A stretch of 64,000 bases of DNA from a bacterium (GTDB taxonomy: Bacteria; Bacillota; Sulfobacillia; UBA995), in the NCBI GenBank assembly GCA_031082145.1, contig JAVHLP010000001.1, positions 444,885 to 508,884 on the forward strand, in the 5' to 3' direction. Positions 46,956 to 56,533 of this stretch are shown piece after piece. The notes below the pieces were generated by a model. The model was not told where the DNA came from and did not search any database. It was given only the letters and a program-made list of their open reading frames with translations. The position numbers were made by a program, and so were the translations under genes. Each line of letters opens with the position of its first letter. Positions within the stretch are counted from its first letter, which is position 1.

Positions 46956-48101
46956 ATGAGAATGACCAAGATTCTGGTGTGCGCTCTGGTCCTCGTGCTG
47001 GCCGTTTCCCTGGTGGGCAGCGGCTGCAAGAAGGTAGTACAGGAAGGTCCCCTTGTCTTCAAGATCGGCCTGATGACCGGCACTGTCAGCCAGGGTGAGG
47101 ACGAGTACCGGGCCGCCGAGAGGCTGGTGGAGCAGTACCCTGGTCGCATCGTCCACCTGACCTACCCCGACAACTTCATGCAGGAGCAGGAGACCACTAT
47201 TACCCAGATCGTCAGCCTGGCAGCTGACCCCGACATCAAGGCCATCGTGATCTGCCAGGGCGTTCCGGGCACTGCGGCCGCCATCGACACGGTCAGGGCG
47301 GATCGGCCGGACATGATTTTCATCATCGGCGTGGCCCACGAAGACCCCAATACCATCATCCCCCGGGCGGACATCGTGATGGAGGTTGACAACCCCTCGC
47401 GGGGCAAGACGATTCCCGAACTGGCCCACGCGATGGGCGCCAAGAAGTTCCTTCACTATTCCTTCCCCCGCCACATGTCGATGGTGCTCCTGGCCCAGCG
47501 GCGCGACCTCATGATTGAGACCTGTGCCCAGCTGGGCGTCGAGTTCATCTTCGTGACCGCTCCCGACCCGATGGGTCCCGACGGGATTCCGGGCACCCAG
47601 CAGTTCATCGTCGAGGACATCCCGCGGCAGGTCGCGGTGCATGGCAAGGACATCGCCATCTTCGGCACCAACTGCGGCATGATGGAGCCGATGATCAAGC
47701 AGGTACTGGCCACCGGGGCGATATTTGTGGAGCAGTGCTGCCCCAGCCCGACCCACGGCTACCCCGCGGCCATGGGCATTGAAGGAGTCAAGGGGGACGG
47801 CGCACTGGCCGGCAACATGCCTGCTATCCTGGAAGCCATCCGCACCAAGGTCGTAGCGGCCGGCGCCGGTGGCCGCTTCGCCACCTGGCCCGCCCCCATC
47901 AACATGGTGTTCATCCAGGCGGGCGTGCAGCTGGCCATGGACATCGTTGAGGGCAAGGCTGATCCCGCCAACCTGGATCAGGTTAAGGCGGCCATTGACA
48001 ACGCACCGCTCATGGCTGGCGCTGGAGAAGCCCAGGTAAAGCGCATTCAGCCGGGCGCCAACTACTATCTGGTCGTTCTCGGCTCGTACATCTTCAAGTA
48101 A
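46956..48101 (+). CDS. DUF3798 lipoprotein, BMP-like ABC transporter substrate-binding component
   Basis: Lipobox VGSGCKK; followed by ABC ATPase and two permeases. Confidence 0.8.
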   Translation: MRMTKILVCALVLVLAVSLVGSGCKKVVQEGPLVFKIGLMTGTVSQGEDEYRAAERLVEQYPGRIVHLTYPDNFMQEQETTITQIVSLAADPDIKAIVICQGVPGTAAAIDTVRADRPDMIFIIGVAHEDPNTIIPRADIVMEVDNPSRGKTIPELAHAMGAKKFLHYSFPRHMSMVLLAQRRDLMIETCAQLGVEFIFVTAPDPMGPDGIPGTQQFIVEDIPRQVAVHGKDIAIFGTNCGMMEPMIKQVLATGAIFVEQCCPSPTHGYPAAMGIEGVKGDGALAGNMPAILEAIRTKVVAAGAGGRFATWPAPINMVFIQAGVQLAMDIVEGKADPANLDQVKAAIDNAPLMAGAGEAQVKRIQPGANYYLVVLGSYIFK

Positions 48102-48125
48102 CAGACGGTGCCCTAAGGAGATGGG

Positions 48126-48159
48126 GAAGATTACCGGGTCCCCCGACCCGGTAATCTTC
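48126..48159 (+). terminator. Perfect 15-bp hairpin between SBP and ABC ATPase (attenuator / mRNA-end stabiliser)
   Basis: GAAGATTACCGGGTC-CCCC-GACCCGGTAATCTTC. Confidence 0.6.
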
Positions 48160-48181
48160 TTCCCCTGTCTCAAGTCGGGAG

Positions 48182-49789
48182 GTGACGGGACTGAACGGGA
48201 CACCCGTCCTTGACATGAGGGGAGTTACGAAGGAGTTCCACGGCAACCGGGTGCTCAACCGGGTGAACCTGGATGTCCGGCCGGGAGAGATCCACGGCTT
48301 GGTGGGAGAGAACGGTGCCGGCAAGTCCACACTGATGAACATCCTGTTCGGCATGCCGGTCATCCGCGAGACCGGAGGTTTCCAGGGCGAGGTGTTCCTC
48401 GGGGGTCAGCAAGTGCACGTCAAGTCCCCGTTCGAGGCCATGTCCCTCGGTGTGGGCATGGTTCATCAGGAGTTCATGCTCCTTCCCGGGTTCAACGTAA
48501 CCGAGAACATCAAACTCAACCGGGAGGCCACCCGCCCCAACCTGGTGAGCCGCCTGGCCGGCGAGCGTCTCCGCACGCTGGACGTCCCACCCATGCGGGC
48601 CGATGCCCGGGCCGCCATCGACCGGCTGGGGCTGGAGATCGATGAGTGGCTGCCGGTGGCCGGCATGCCGGTAGGTCACATGCAGTTCGTCGAGATCGCC
48701 CGGGAGATCGACAAAACGGGGATCCGCTTGCTGGTGTTCGACGAGCCGACGGCGGTGCTGACCGAGTCGGAGGCCGCTCAGATGCTGGGCGCCCTGAAGC
48801 GGCTAACCGCAGCCGGGGTGGGTGTCCTTCTCATCACCCACCGCCTGGAAGAAGTCCTGGAGGTAGCCGACCGCATCACCGTCCTCCGTGACGGCGAAGT
48901 AGTGGCCACCCGCGCCCCGGCCGAGACTTCGCTGGAACAGCTGGCTGAACTCATGGTGGGGCGCAAGGTGGAGCGTGGCGGGCTACCGGCCCGGGCCCGC
49001 GAGCCGGGGCCGGAGGACCGCATTCTCCAAGTGCGGCGGCTCACCGTGCAGATGCCGGGTGAACGCGTGCGCGGCATTGACCTCGACGTCTACCGGGGCG
49101 AGATCCTGGGCATCGGCGGCCTGGCCGGACACGGCAAGGTGGGGATTGCCAACGGGATCATGGGTCTGTACCCAGCCACCGGCGAGATCAGCAAAGACGG
49201 GCGCCAGTTGACACCGGGTCGTCCCCGGGAAGCCCTGGCCGCCGGCCTCGCCTTCCTCTCTGAGGACCGGCGGGGAGTAGGTCTGCTGCTGGACGAGTCG
49301 CTGGAACTCAACATGGCCCTGACGGCCATGCAGGTGAAAGGGGCTTTCCTTCGCCCCAACCCCGCACTGCCGGCCTTGAGCCTGCGGGATGAGCGCGCGG
49401 TGCGGTCCTTCGCCGAGCGGATGATCAAGGAGCTGGATATCCGCTGCCGGGGGCCGGAACAGGTGGTTCGGCGCTTGAGCGGCGGCAACCAGCAGAAGGT
49501 CTGTGTCGCCCGGGCTCTGGCGCTGGAGCCGGACCTGCTGCTGGTCTCTGAGCCCACCCGCGGCATCGACGTGGGAGCCAAGAGTCTGGTCCTCGACCTT
49601 CTGGTACGGCTGAACCGAGACCTGGGCATGACCATCATCATGACCTCCAGCGAATTGGTGGAACTCCAGAAGATCTGTGACCGTATCGCCCTGGTCTACG
49701 GAGGCCGCCTGGCCGGTATCCTGCCCCCCGAAGCCCCGGCCGCCGAGTTTGGTCTGACCATGGCCGGCAAGCGGAAGGAGGCCTCGTGA
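48182..49789 (+). CDS. Double-ABC-domain ATP-binding protein (BMP / simple-sugar type)
   Basis: GLVGENGAGKSTLMNILFG and second ABC domain LSGGNQQKVCVARALALEPDLLLVSEPTRGIDVGAK. Confidence 0.92.
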   Translation: MTGLNGTPVLDMRGVTKEFHGNRVLNRVNLDVRPGEIHGLVGENGAGKSTLMNILFGMPVIRETGGFQGEVFLGGQQVHVKSPFEAMSLGVGMVHQEFMLLPGFNVTENIKLNREATRPNLVSRLAGERLRTLDVPPMRADARAAIDRLGLEIDEWLPVAGMPVGHMQFVEIAREIDKTGIRLLVFDEPTAVLTESEAAQMLGALKRLTAAGVGVLLITHRLEEVLEVADRITVLRDGEVVATRAPAETSLEQLAELMVGRKVERGGLPARAREPGPEDRILQVRRLTVQMPGERVRGIDLDVYRGEILGIGGLAGHGKVGIANGIMGLYPATGEISKDGRQLTPGRPREALAAGLAFLSEDRRGVGLLLDESLELNMALTAMQVKGAFLRPNPALPALSLRDERAVRSFAERMIKELDIRCRGPEQVVRRLSGGNQQKVCVARALALEPDLLLVSEPTRGIDVGAKSLVLDLLVRLNRDLGMTIIMTSSELVELQKICDRIALVYGGRLAGILPPEAPAAEFGLTMAGKRKEAS

Positions 49790-50835
49790 TGGACGTCAGA
49801 GGATCCTTGAGCCGGTTCGCCCAGGGAGTCGGCATACCGCGCCTGCTCATTGGGCTGTTCCTCGTCTTCCTGTTCGTGGTCGCCTACATCCAGAAGCTCC
49901 CCATGGCCATGCTGCTAAACGGGGCCCTGGTGCGGACGGCCATGAACGGGATCCTCGTCCTGGCCATGGTCCCAACCATCCAGGCGGGGGTGGGCCTCAA
50001 CTTTGGCCTTCCCGTGGGTGTGGTCTGCGGCCTGGTGGGAGCGCTGCTGGCCATGGAGCACAACCTGCGGGGGTTCACCGGCTTCGGTACCGCCCTGGCC
50101 ATAGGCATACCGCTGGCGGCAGTTGCCGGCCTCCTCTACGGGCAACTCCTGAACCGGGTCAAGGGCCAGGAGATGATGGTCGGCACCTACGTAGGCTTCT
50201 CCGTGGTGGCCGGGATGAGCGTCTTCTGGCTGCTGGGTCCCTTCCGCAACCCGGAGATGATCTGGGTCGTGGGTGGCTCCGGTCTGCGCTACACCCTCAC
50301 TCTCAGCAACCACTATGGACACGTCCTCAACCAGGCACTGAACTTCCGGTTGCTGGGCGTCCTCATTCCCGGAGGCCTGGTGCTGTTCTACCTATCGTTC
50401 TGCCTGCTGATGGCGGTGTTCTTGCGGACCCGCGTTGGCATGGCCATGTCCGCCGCTGGCTCCAATCCGGCCTTCGCCGCCGCCTCGGGCATCAGCGTCG
50501 ACAACATGCGGCTCCTCGCCGTGGTGCTTTCGACGGTGCTAGGAGCCGTGGGCATAGTAGTCTACGCCCAGAGCTTTGGCTTCCTGCAGCTATATGTGGC
50601 ACCGATGTTCATGGCTTTCCCGTCGGTGGCGGCGATCCTGATCGGGGGCGCATCCACCCGGCGGGCTTCGGTCCTCAACGTGATCGTGGGCGCGCTGCTC
50701 TTCCATACCATGCTCGCCACCGCCCTGCCGGTGACCCGCACCTTGATGGAGGGTGACATCTCCGAGGTGGCCCGCATCATCGTATCCAACGGCATGATCC
50801 TCTACGCCCTGACCCGGGGAAGGGGGGGGAACTGA
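49789..50835 (+). CDS. ABC transporter permease (BMP/simple-sugar type)
   Basis: GLNFGLPVGVVCGLVGALLAME; multi-TM; ATG overlaps the upstream stop (track starts at GTG 49786). Confidence 0.85.
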   Translation: MDVRGSLSRFAQGVGIPRLLIGLFLVFLFVVAYIQKLPMAMLLNGALVRTAMNGILVLAMVPTIQAGVGLNFGLPVGVVCGLVGALLAMEHNLRGFTGFGTALAIGIPLAAVAGLLYGQLLNRVKGQEMMVGTYVGFSVVAGMSVFWLLGPFRNPEMIWVVGGSGLRYTLTLSNHYGHVLNQALNFRLLGVLIPGGLVLFYLSFCLLMAVFLRTRVGMAMSAAGSNPAFAAASGISVDNMRLLAVVLSTVLGAVGIVVYAQSFGFLQLYVAPMFMAFPSVAAILIGGASTRRASVLNVIVGALLFHTMLATALPVTRTLMEGDISEVARIIVSNGMILYALTRGRGGN

Positions 50836-50836
50836 G

Positions 50837-51973
50837 ATGGCACTAAGTCGTCAACCCGCCGCCCGCCGGATCCAGAGCGACGTTCTCGGGATAGTCAGGC
50901 AGAACGCCGTACCTCTCCTCTTCCTGGCCTTGGGACTGGCTGGAGTGCTAGCCACCGGCATGAACCCCTACTTCCTGGCTAACGAGACGATCAACCGGCT
51001 GGCCCGGAACTCCTTCCTAGTCCTCTCCCTGCTCATCCCGGTCACGGCCGGGCTGGGGCTCAACTTCGGCATTGTCCTGGGGGCCATGGCCGGCCAGGCG
51101 GCCCTCATCGCGGTTACTCATTGGCGGATCCCTGGACTCAGCGGCTTGGGGCTCGCCCTGGCCCTGTGCACTCCTCTTGCAGTGGGGCTGGGCTGGTTCG
51201 CGGGGATGATTCTCAACCGCGCCAAAGGCCGGGAGATGATCACCAGCATGATCCTCGGCTTCTTCATGAACGGGGTGTACCAGTTGGTGTTCCTCTTCCT
51301 CGTGGGGACCGCTATCCCCATGCGAAACCCGGCTATGTTGCTGACCCAGGGCGTCGGGCTTCGCAACACCCAGGATCTAGAGCTCATCCGCTGGTCGCTG
51401 GACCGCCTGGTGTACTGGCGGGTGTCCGGCTTCAGCTTCCCCGTGCTGACCCTGCTGGCAGGGGCAGCCCTCTGCGCGGTGCTGATGTTCCTGGCCCGGA
51501 CCAAGCTGGGGCAGGACTTCCGGGCGGTGGGGCAAGACATGCACGTGGCCGAGGTGGCGGGGATCAACGTTGACCGCACGCGTATCATAGCCGTCATCAT
51601 CTCCACCACCCTGGCCGCCTGGGGCCAGGTCATCTTCCTTCAGAACATCGGCACCCTGAACACCTACAACAGCCACGAGCAGGTAGGCATGTTCGCCATT
51701 GCCGCCCTGCTGGTGGGAGGAGCGACCGTGGCCCGGGCCACCGTGGCCAACGCCCTCGTAGGTACGTTCCTGTTCCACCTACTCTTCATCGTGTCGCCTT
51801 TCGCCGGCCAGCGGCTCCTGGGCCAACCCCAGGTGGGCGAGTACTTCCGGGTCTTTGTGGCCTACGGTGTCATCGCCGTCGCCCTGGGCCTGCACGCCTG
51901 GCAGAAACGCCAGCAGGTGCTGCGGGCGCTGGCCCGAGACAAACTCGCGGCCGCCGAGGTGAGCGGCGACTGA
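50837..51973 (+). CDS. ABC transporter permease (BMP/simple-sugar type)
   Basis: GLGLNFGIVLGAMAGQAALIA; multi-TM. Confidence 0.85.
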   Translation: MALSRQPAARRIQSDVLGIVRQNAVPLLFLALGLAGVLATGMNPYFLANETINRLARNSFLVLSLLIPVTAGLGLNFGIVLGAMAGQAALIAVTHWRIPGLSGLGLALALCTPLAVGLGWFAGMILNRAKGREMITSMILGFFMNGVYQLVFLFLVGTAIPMRNPAMLLTQGVGLRNTQDLELIRWSLDRLVYWRVSGFSFPVLTLLAGAALCAVLMFLARTKLGQDFRAVGQDMHVAEVAGINVDRTRIIAVIISTTLAAWGQVIFLQNIGTLNTYNSHEQVGMFAIAALLVGGATVARATVANALVGTFLFHLLFIVSPFAGQRLLGQPQVGEYFRVFVAYGVIAVALGLHAWQKRQQVLRALARDKLAAAEVSGD

Positions 51974-52054
51974 ACCGAGAACCAGACCGGCTCTGAGGGA
52001 ACCTCGGTCGGGCGGCTCATTGCCGCCCGACCGCGGCTAGGGGAGGAGAGTCAT

Positions 52055-52654
52055 CTGAGTTCTTACGTCATCAGACCATACGCCGATGGCGACGCCGCCA
52101 GTTGGCTGCGCTGCTGGCTCTTGGCGGCCGGCGCCAGCCACGCCGGCTGGCATGTCCGCCAGGAGAGGTCCACCTACGAGGGACGGACCCTGCTGCTGGT
52201 AGCGGTCGACAGAGACGAGATAGTAGGTCTACTGGACATTGAGCTTGAGGACGAGCCGGGCAGCCTGTGCTTGCGGCGGCAGCCGGGACAGGGCTTCGCC
52301 TGGGAGTTCAGCGTCCTACCCGGGCTCTGGGGGCAGGGCATCGGCACCGGCATGGTCCGGGAGGCCGAGCGGCGCCTCGGCCGGCAGGGCGTCAACTACC
52401 TGGAGTGGTGGAGCATGGATCCCCGCTCCCAGGACTGGTATGAGCGATACGGCATGGAATGCATCAACCGGCACTGGCGGTTTGCCGTGGAGCCCGACGA
52501 GCGCTTCACCCGGGCGGCCAGGGGGAGCCGTGTTGTCTATGCCCACCTGACTTGCCCGGAGGAGGACTGGGAGAAAGCCCGACGGCTCTTCCGGGTGATT
52601 ACCCAGCCCCCGCTGGAGCCTCATCTCTGCAAGGGATACGCTCACCACTTCTGA
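52055..52654 (+). CDS. GNAT family N-acetyltransferase
   Basis: [19 protein letters not shown] and [34 protein letters not shown]; coding extends upstream of the 52121 ATG, apparent CTG start after GGGGAGGAGA. Confidence 0.75.
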   Translation: MSSYVIRPYADGDAASWLRCWLLAAGASHAGWHVRQERSTYEGRTLLLVAVDRDEIVGLLDIELEDEPGSLCLRRQPGQGFAWEFSVLPGLWGQGIGTGMVREAERRLGRQGVNYLEWWSMDPRSQDWYERYGMECINRHWRFAVEPDERFTRAARGSRVVYAHLTCPEEDWEKARRLFRVITQPPLEPHLCKGYAHHF

Positions 52655-52684
52655 CGGCGGGCTCGCCCCGGTCCGCTAAAAGTC

Positions 52685-52954
52685 CCGGTATAACGTTGGC
52701 GTGCTCGGCCCCGAACAGGCGCCGAGCCCGCTCTCGGGCCAGGCTCTCGGCCACGTCCACGAACTCGCAACCGCCGTAGTAGCGGGCGCCGGGATAACCC
52801 TCGGCGTACTTGTTGGTGAGGGTCGAACCGGCAGCCCCATGACCGCCCGCGACACGAAGTTCTCCGAGGCGATCAGCTCGATGTGATCGTTCTGGCGGCG
52901 GGTCTCCCGCCGGATGGCCTCCAGGATCTCCGGGTCAACCTGACTCAGCTCCAC
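52685..52954 (-). pseudogene. glyA: Truncated, frameshifted serine hydroxymethyltransferase 5' fragment
   Basis: [38 protein letters not shown] then, in another frame, [46 protein letters not shown]. Confidence 0.85.
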
Positions 52955-53000
52955 TGCCCGGCCTCCTTCTGCCCGGCTGCGCCAGAGGTTAACGGACCGA

Positions 53001-53036
53001 GGCTCGGCGGAGGCAGCAAAGCCTCCGCCGAGCCTG
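53001..53036 (-). terminator. 15-bp perfect GC-rich hairpin downstream of the ABC SBP gene
   Basis: AGGCTCGGCGGAGGC-AGCAAA-GCCTCCGCCGAGCCT; no U-tract. Confidence 0.5.
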
Positions 53037-53058
53037 CTCAACCGTCAGCCGTTTCTCT

Positions 53059-54639
53059 CTACTTCACCTTGAGCCATGCGTCCTTGAGGTAGACCATCTC
53101 TGTCGGCGCTGGTTCCACACCCTGGACTCGCAGCGACAGGCCGTAGATCTGCTGCTCCTCGTGCAGGAAAATCCAGGGCGCGAGATCGAAGACGATCTTG
53201 TTTACCTGTTCGTAGAGGGGCGCCCGCTCGGCCGCACTCGGCTTCTGCCGCGCAAGCTCCAGCAGCTCATCGACACGGGGGTCGGCGAAGAAGCAGCGGT
53301 TGTTGCTCTTGGGAGCCCAGCTGGCCGAGTGGAACATGTTGCTGTAGTGCCAGTCGGGGTCGTTGGTCCCGGGTGCGAACGAGAGCAAGGCCAGGTCAAA
53401 GATGCTCTCATCCGGCACCTTGGATACGTTGGACAGGAACGCGGCCCACTCCAGCGTCTCCAGCGAGACGTCCAAGCCCACCTCGGTGAGGTAACCCTGA
53501 ACGGCCTGGGCTATCTCGTAGTCCATGAGATAGCGGCCGGAAGGAGTGAAGAAGGTGACCTTGGTTCCCGGCGCAACGCCTGCTTCGGCCAGCAGTTGCC
53601 TGGCCCGGGCCACGTTATACTGGTAGGTCCCCACCCGGCTGTAGCCCTCGACGCCTGACGCCACCGGGGCGTCCGACACGACGCCGATCCCGAAAAGGAT
53701 CCGCTCCAGGATGGCCTGCTTGTCCACGGCATGGTTAAGAGCCTGGCGGACCTTCGGGTCGGCGGTAATACCGCGGTAGTTGTTGAGAGCAATGAACGTT
53801 ACCCGGGCGTATGGTGCAACCAGGACCTCTACCGCCGGGTTGGCGCGAAGACGGGATACCATGGCCGGCGGGACGTTGGCTACTATGTCCGCCTCACCAC
53901 TCTCCAGCATTACGGTGCGAGTCGCTGCCTCGGGGGCCGGCCGGAAGATGACCTGGTCCACCCAAGCCGGCTGACCCCAGTAGTCCTCGTTCCGGTTTAG
54001 AATGACCCGGTCCTTCGGCACCCACTCCTTTAGGACGAACGGACCTGTCCCTACCGTCGTCGTGGGCAGTTGGTCAACAAGCTCGGAGAGGGCCCGGGGA
54101 CTGATCATGCCCACCGAGGGGTGGGACAGGTAGTAGGGGAAGAGCGACAGCGGCTTAGAAAGGTCAAAGCGAATGGTGTGGGCGTCGATTACCTCCAGGT
54201 TCTTCACGTCTGCGAGCAGTCTTCGGGCGGGCAGTGCTGGGGTCGTCTTGAGGATCCGATCTACGTTGGCCTGCACGGCGGCGGCGTCGAAGACTGTCCC
54301 GTCCGTGAACTTCACTCCCTGCCGCAGTTTCAGAGTGCAGCTCAAGCCATCCGGGGACATCTGCCAGGACTCGGCCAAACCGGGTTTGGGCGTTCCATCA
54401 GTCCCTAGCATGATGAGGTTCTCGTAGATCTGTGACGTCACCCGATAGGACATGAACTCCGTTGTCCGATGCACGTCCAGCGTGACGGGGTCAGCTCCCT
54501 GAACAAAGGTCAAGACGCCCCCGGTGACCGGCCGATCGCTGGTTGCCGGAGTCCCTGGCTTGGCGACGCATCCCGCCATCGCGACGATCAGGCCTGCGAT
54601 CACGACCATAGCGAGTGCCCGCTGCCATCTCACTGTCAT
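53059..54639 (-). CDS. ABC transporter substrate-binding protein, family 5
   Basis: Lipobox MAGC; GGVLTFVQGADPVTLDVHRTTEFMSYRVTSQIYENL. Confidence 0.9.
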   Translation of the reverse strand: MTVRWQRALAMVVIAGLIVAMAGCVAKPGTPATSDRPVTGGVLTFVQGADPVTLDVHRTTEFMSYRVTSQIYENLIMLGTDGTPKPGLAESWQMSPDGLSCTLKLRQGVKFTDGTVFDAAAVQANVDRILKTTPALPARRLLADVKNLEVIDAHTIRFDLSKPLSLFPYYLSHPSVGMISPRALSELVDQLPTTTVGTGPFVLKEWVPKDRVILNRNEDYWGQPAWVDQVIFRPAPEAATRTVMLESGEADIVANVPPAMVSRLRANPAVEVLVAPYARVTFIALNNYRGITADPKVRQALNHAVDKQAILERILFGIGVVSDAPVASGVEGYSRVGTYQYNVARARQLLAEAGVAPGTKVTFFTPSGRYLMDYEIAQAVQGYLTEVGLDVSLETLEWAAFLSNVSKVPDESIFDLALLSFAPGTNDPDWHYSNMFHSASWAPKSNNRCFFADPRVDELLELARQKPSAAERAPLYEQVNKIVFDLAPWIFLHEEQQIYGLSLRVQGVEPAPTEMVYLKDAWLKVK

Positions 54640-54723
54640 CTCAAGTGTCCCTCCTTGTCGGATAACCGCTGTTCCGCCGCGAAAACGAGGCCGTGACCTA
54701 CTCGCACCTCCCTTCGGACCCGC

Positions 54724-55557
54724 TCACCGGCGAAACCTGGGGTCCAGAAAGTCCCGAAGCCCATCGCCCAGCGCGTTCAGGGCGATGACGAGCAGCATAA
54801 GAGCAAGACCGGGGTACATTACGGCATGAGGGTAGGTGTACATGTGCAGGCGGGCCGCGCTGATCATCGTTCCCCATTCGGCGGTGGGCGGCTGGACCCC
54901 AAGCCCCAGGAAGGAAAGCCCCGAAACGGTCAGGACTACTGTCCCGCTAACGAGGGTGCCCTGCACGATCAAGGGACCGGCACAATTGGGCAGCACGTGC
55001 CCGAAAGCCACCTCCAGGGGACGAGCTCCCGCTGCCCGGGCAGCCTCCACAAAAGCCGTCTCTCGGAGCGACATGACCATTGCCCGGGTTAGCCTGGTGA
55101 ACTGCGGGATTCCGTGAATTCCGATCGCCACCACCAGGGAGGGTAGCCCCCGCCCCAGCGCGGTCACGAGCACAATGGCCAGCAGAATCGGCGGGAAGAC
55201 CATAAGCACGTCCATTGCCCGCATGACCAGGCTTTCGACCCTTGGCCCGCTCAACCCGCCCAGGAGCCCCAGCAGCACCCCGATGATCCCCGAGAAGGCC
55301 ACCCCCGCCAGCATCATGAGGAGGGAAATGCGCGATCCCCAGATAATCCGGCTGAGAATGTCCCGGCCCAGCTCATCGGTGCCCAAGGGATACTCTCGGG
55401 AGGGCGGTTCCAGGTTGCGCATCAGATTCTGGGCGTTGGGCTGGTGAACGGTCAGCGCCGGGGCCAGCAGGGCGGTGGCGACGTACATCAGCAGCACCAC
55501 AGCTCCCAGCACAGCTCCGATATGGCGACGCGCTGTCCGCAAGCGATTGGCCTTCAT
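54724..55557 (-). CDS. ABC transporter permease (DppC-like)
   Basis: YPLGTDELGRDILSRIIWGSRISLLM; EAARAAGARPLEVAFGHVLPN. Confidence 0.9.
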   Translation of the reverse strand: MKANRLRTARRHIGAVLGAVVLLMYVATALLAPALTVHQPNAQNLMRNLEPPSREYPLGTDELGRDILSRIIWGSRISLLMMLAGVAFSGIIGVLLGLLGGLSGPRVESLVMRAMDVLMVFPPILLAIVLVTALGRGLPSLVVAIGIHGIPQFTRLTRAMVMSLRETAFVEAARAAGARPLEVAFGHVLPNCAGPLIVQGTLVSGTVVLTVSGLSFLGLGVQPPTAEWGTMISAARLHMYTYPHAVMYPGLALMLLVIALNALGDGLRDFLDPRFRR

Positions 55558-55559
55558 CG

Positions 55560-56498
55560 CTAACCCTCTGCCCTGGCCGAGCGGGCGCGGATTCGCGGGT
55601 CCAGCCAGACGTAGAAGATGTCAATGACCATGTTGATGGCAGCGAAGCAAACGGCGGCCACCAGCACTATGCCCTGGACCAGCGGGTAGTCGCGCTCTCG
55701 CACGGAGTCGACCAGCATCCGTCCCATGCCGGGCCACCGGAAGACGGTCTCGGTGAAGACGGCCCCCGCGACCATGTAGGCAAACCTGAGGCCGATAACC
55801 GTCACCACCGGAATCAGGGCGTTCCGGAGAGCGTGCTTGAAGATGACCACCCTTTCCGGGAGCCCCTTGGCGCGCGCTGTCCGGACATAGTCGCAGAACA
55901 GGATCTCTAGCATAGCGGACCGGGTCTGCCGGGCGATGACGGCCACCGAGGGAGTGCCCAGCGCAACGGAGGGCAGGACAATGTGCGCCAGGCTACCGGT
56001 GCCGGACGAGGGCAGCCACCGCAAAGTGATACTGAAGACGTACATAAGCAACAGCCCTAAGAAGAAGGGGGGTGTGGCAATGCCCAGCACCGCAACGACC
56101 ATAGAGGCGAGGTCGAATGGGCTATGATGCTTCACCGCAGCTAGGACGCCGGTAACCACTCCGCTCAGCACCGCGACGGCTATGGCCGTGGCCGCTAAGA
56201 CGAGCGTGTTCTTGAACGTGCGCGCGATCTCGGAGGACACTGGGCGCCGGCTGATGATGCTCCGACCAAGATCCCCCCGGGTAGCGTTGACCATGAATCG
56301 AAAATACTGCCAGTAAATGGGCCGGTGAAGTCCCAGGTGCTCCCTCGCCTGCTCGATCTCTTCGAGGCTAGCGTCGGGTCCAAGGTAGATCTGAACCGGA
56401 TCGCCGGGTATGAGCCGCATGAGGAGGAAGACAATCGTCACGGCGGTCAGCGACACCGCAATGAGCGTGGCCGATCGGCGGATGAAGTAAGCAGTCAC
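55560..56498 (-). CDS. ABC transporter permease (DppB-like)
   Basis: LMRLIPGDPVQIYLG, RGDLGRSIISRRPV, ETVFRWPGMGRMLVDSV. Confidence 0.9.
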   Translation of the reverse strand: MTAYFIRRSATLIAVSLTAVTIVFLLMRLIPGDPVQIYLGPDASLEEIEQAREHLGLHRPIYWQYFRFMVNATRGDLGRSIISRRPVSSEIARTFKNTLVLAATAIAVAVLSGVVTGVLAAVKHHSPFDLASMVVAVLGIATPPFFLGLLLMYVFSITLRWLPSSGTGSLAHIVLPSVALGTPSVAVIARQTRSAMLEILFCDYVRTARAKGLPERVVIFKHALRNALIPVVTVIGLRFAYMVAGAVFTETVFRWPGMGRMLVDSVRERDYPLVQGIVLVAAVCFAAINMVIDIFYVWLDPRIRARSARAEG

Positions 56499-56533
56499 GG
56501 CTAAGACAACTCCTCACCGGCAAGGGCCTGCCC

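Noticed and set aside
46830-48203. 457-aa minus-strand ORF opposite DUF3798
   Set aside because: Asp/Gly/His-rich mirror of a real coding frame with signal peptide on the + strand.
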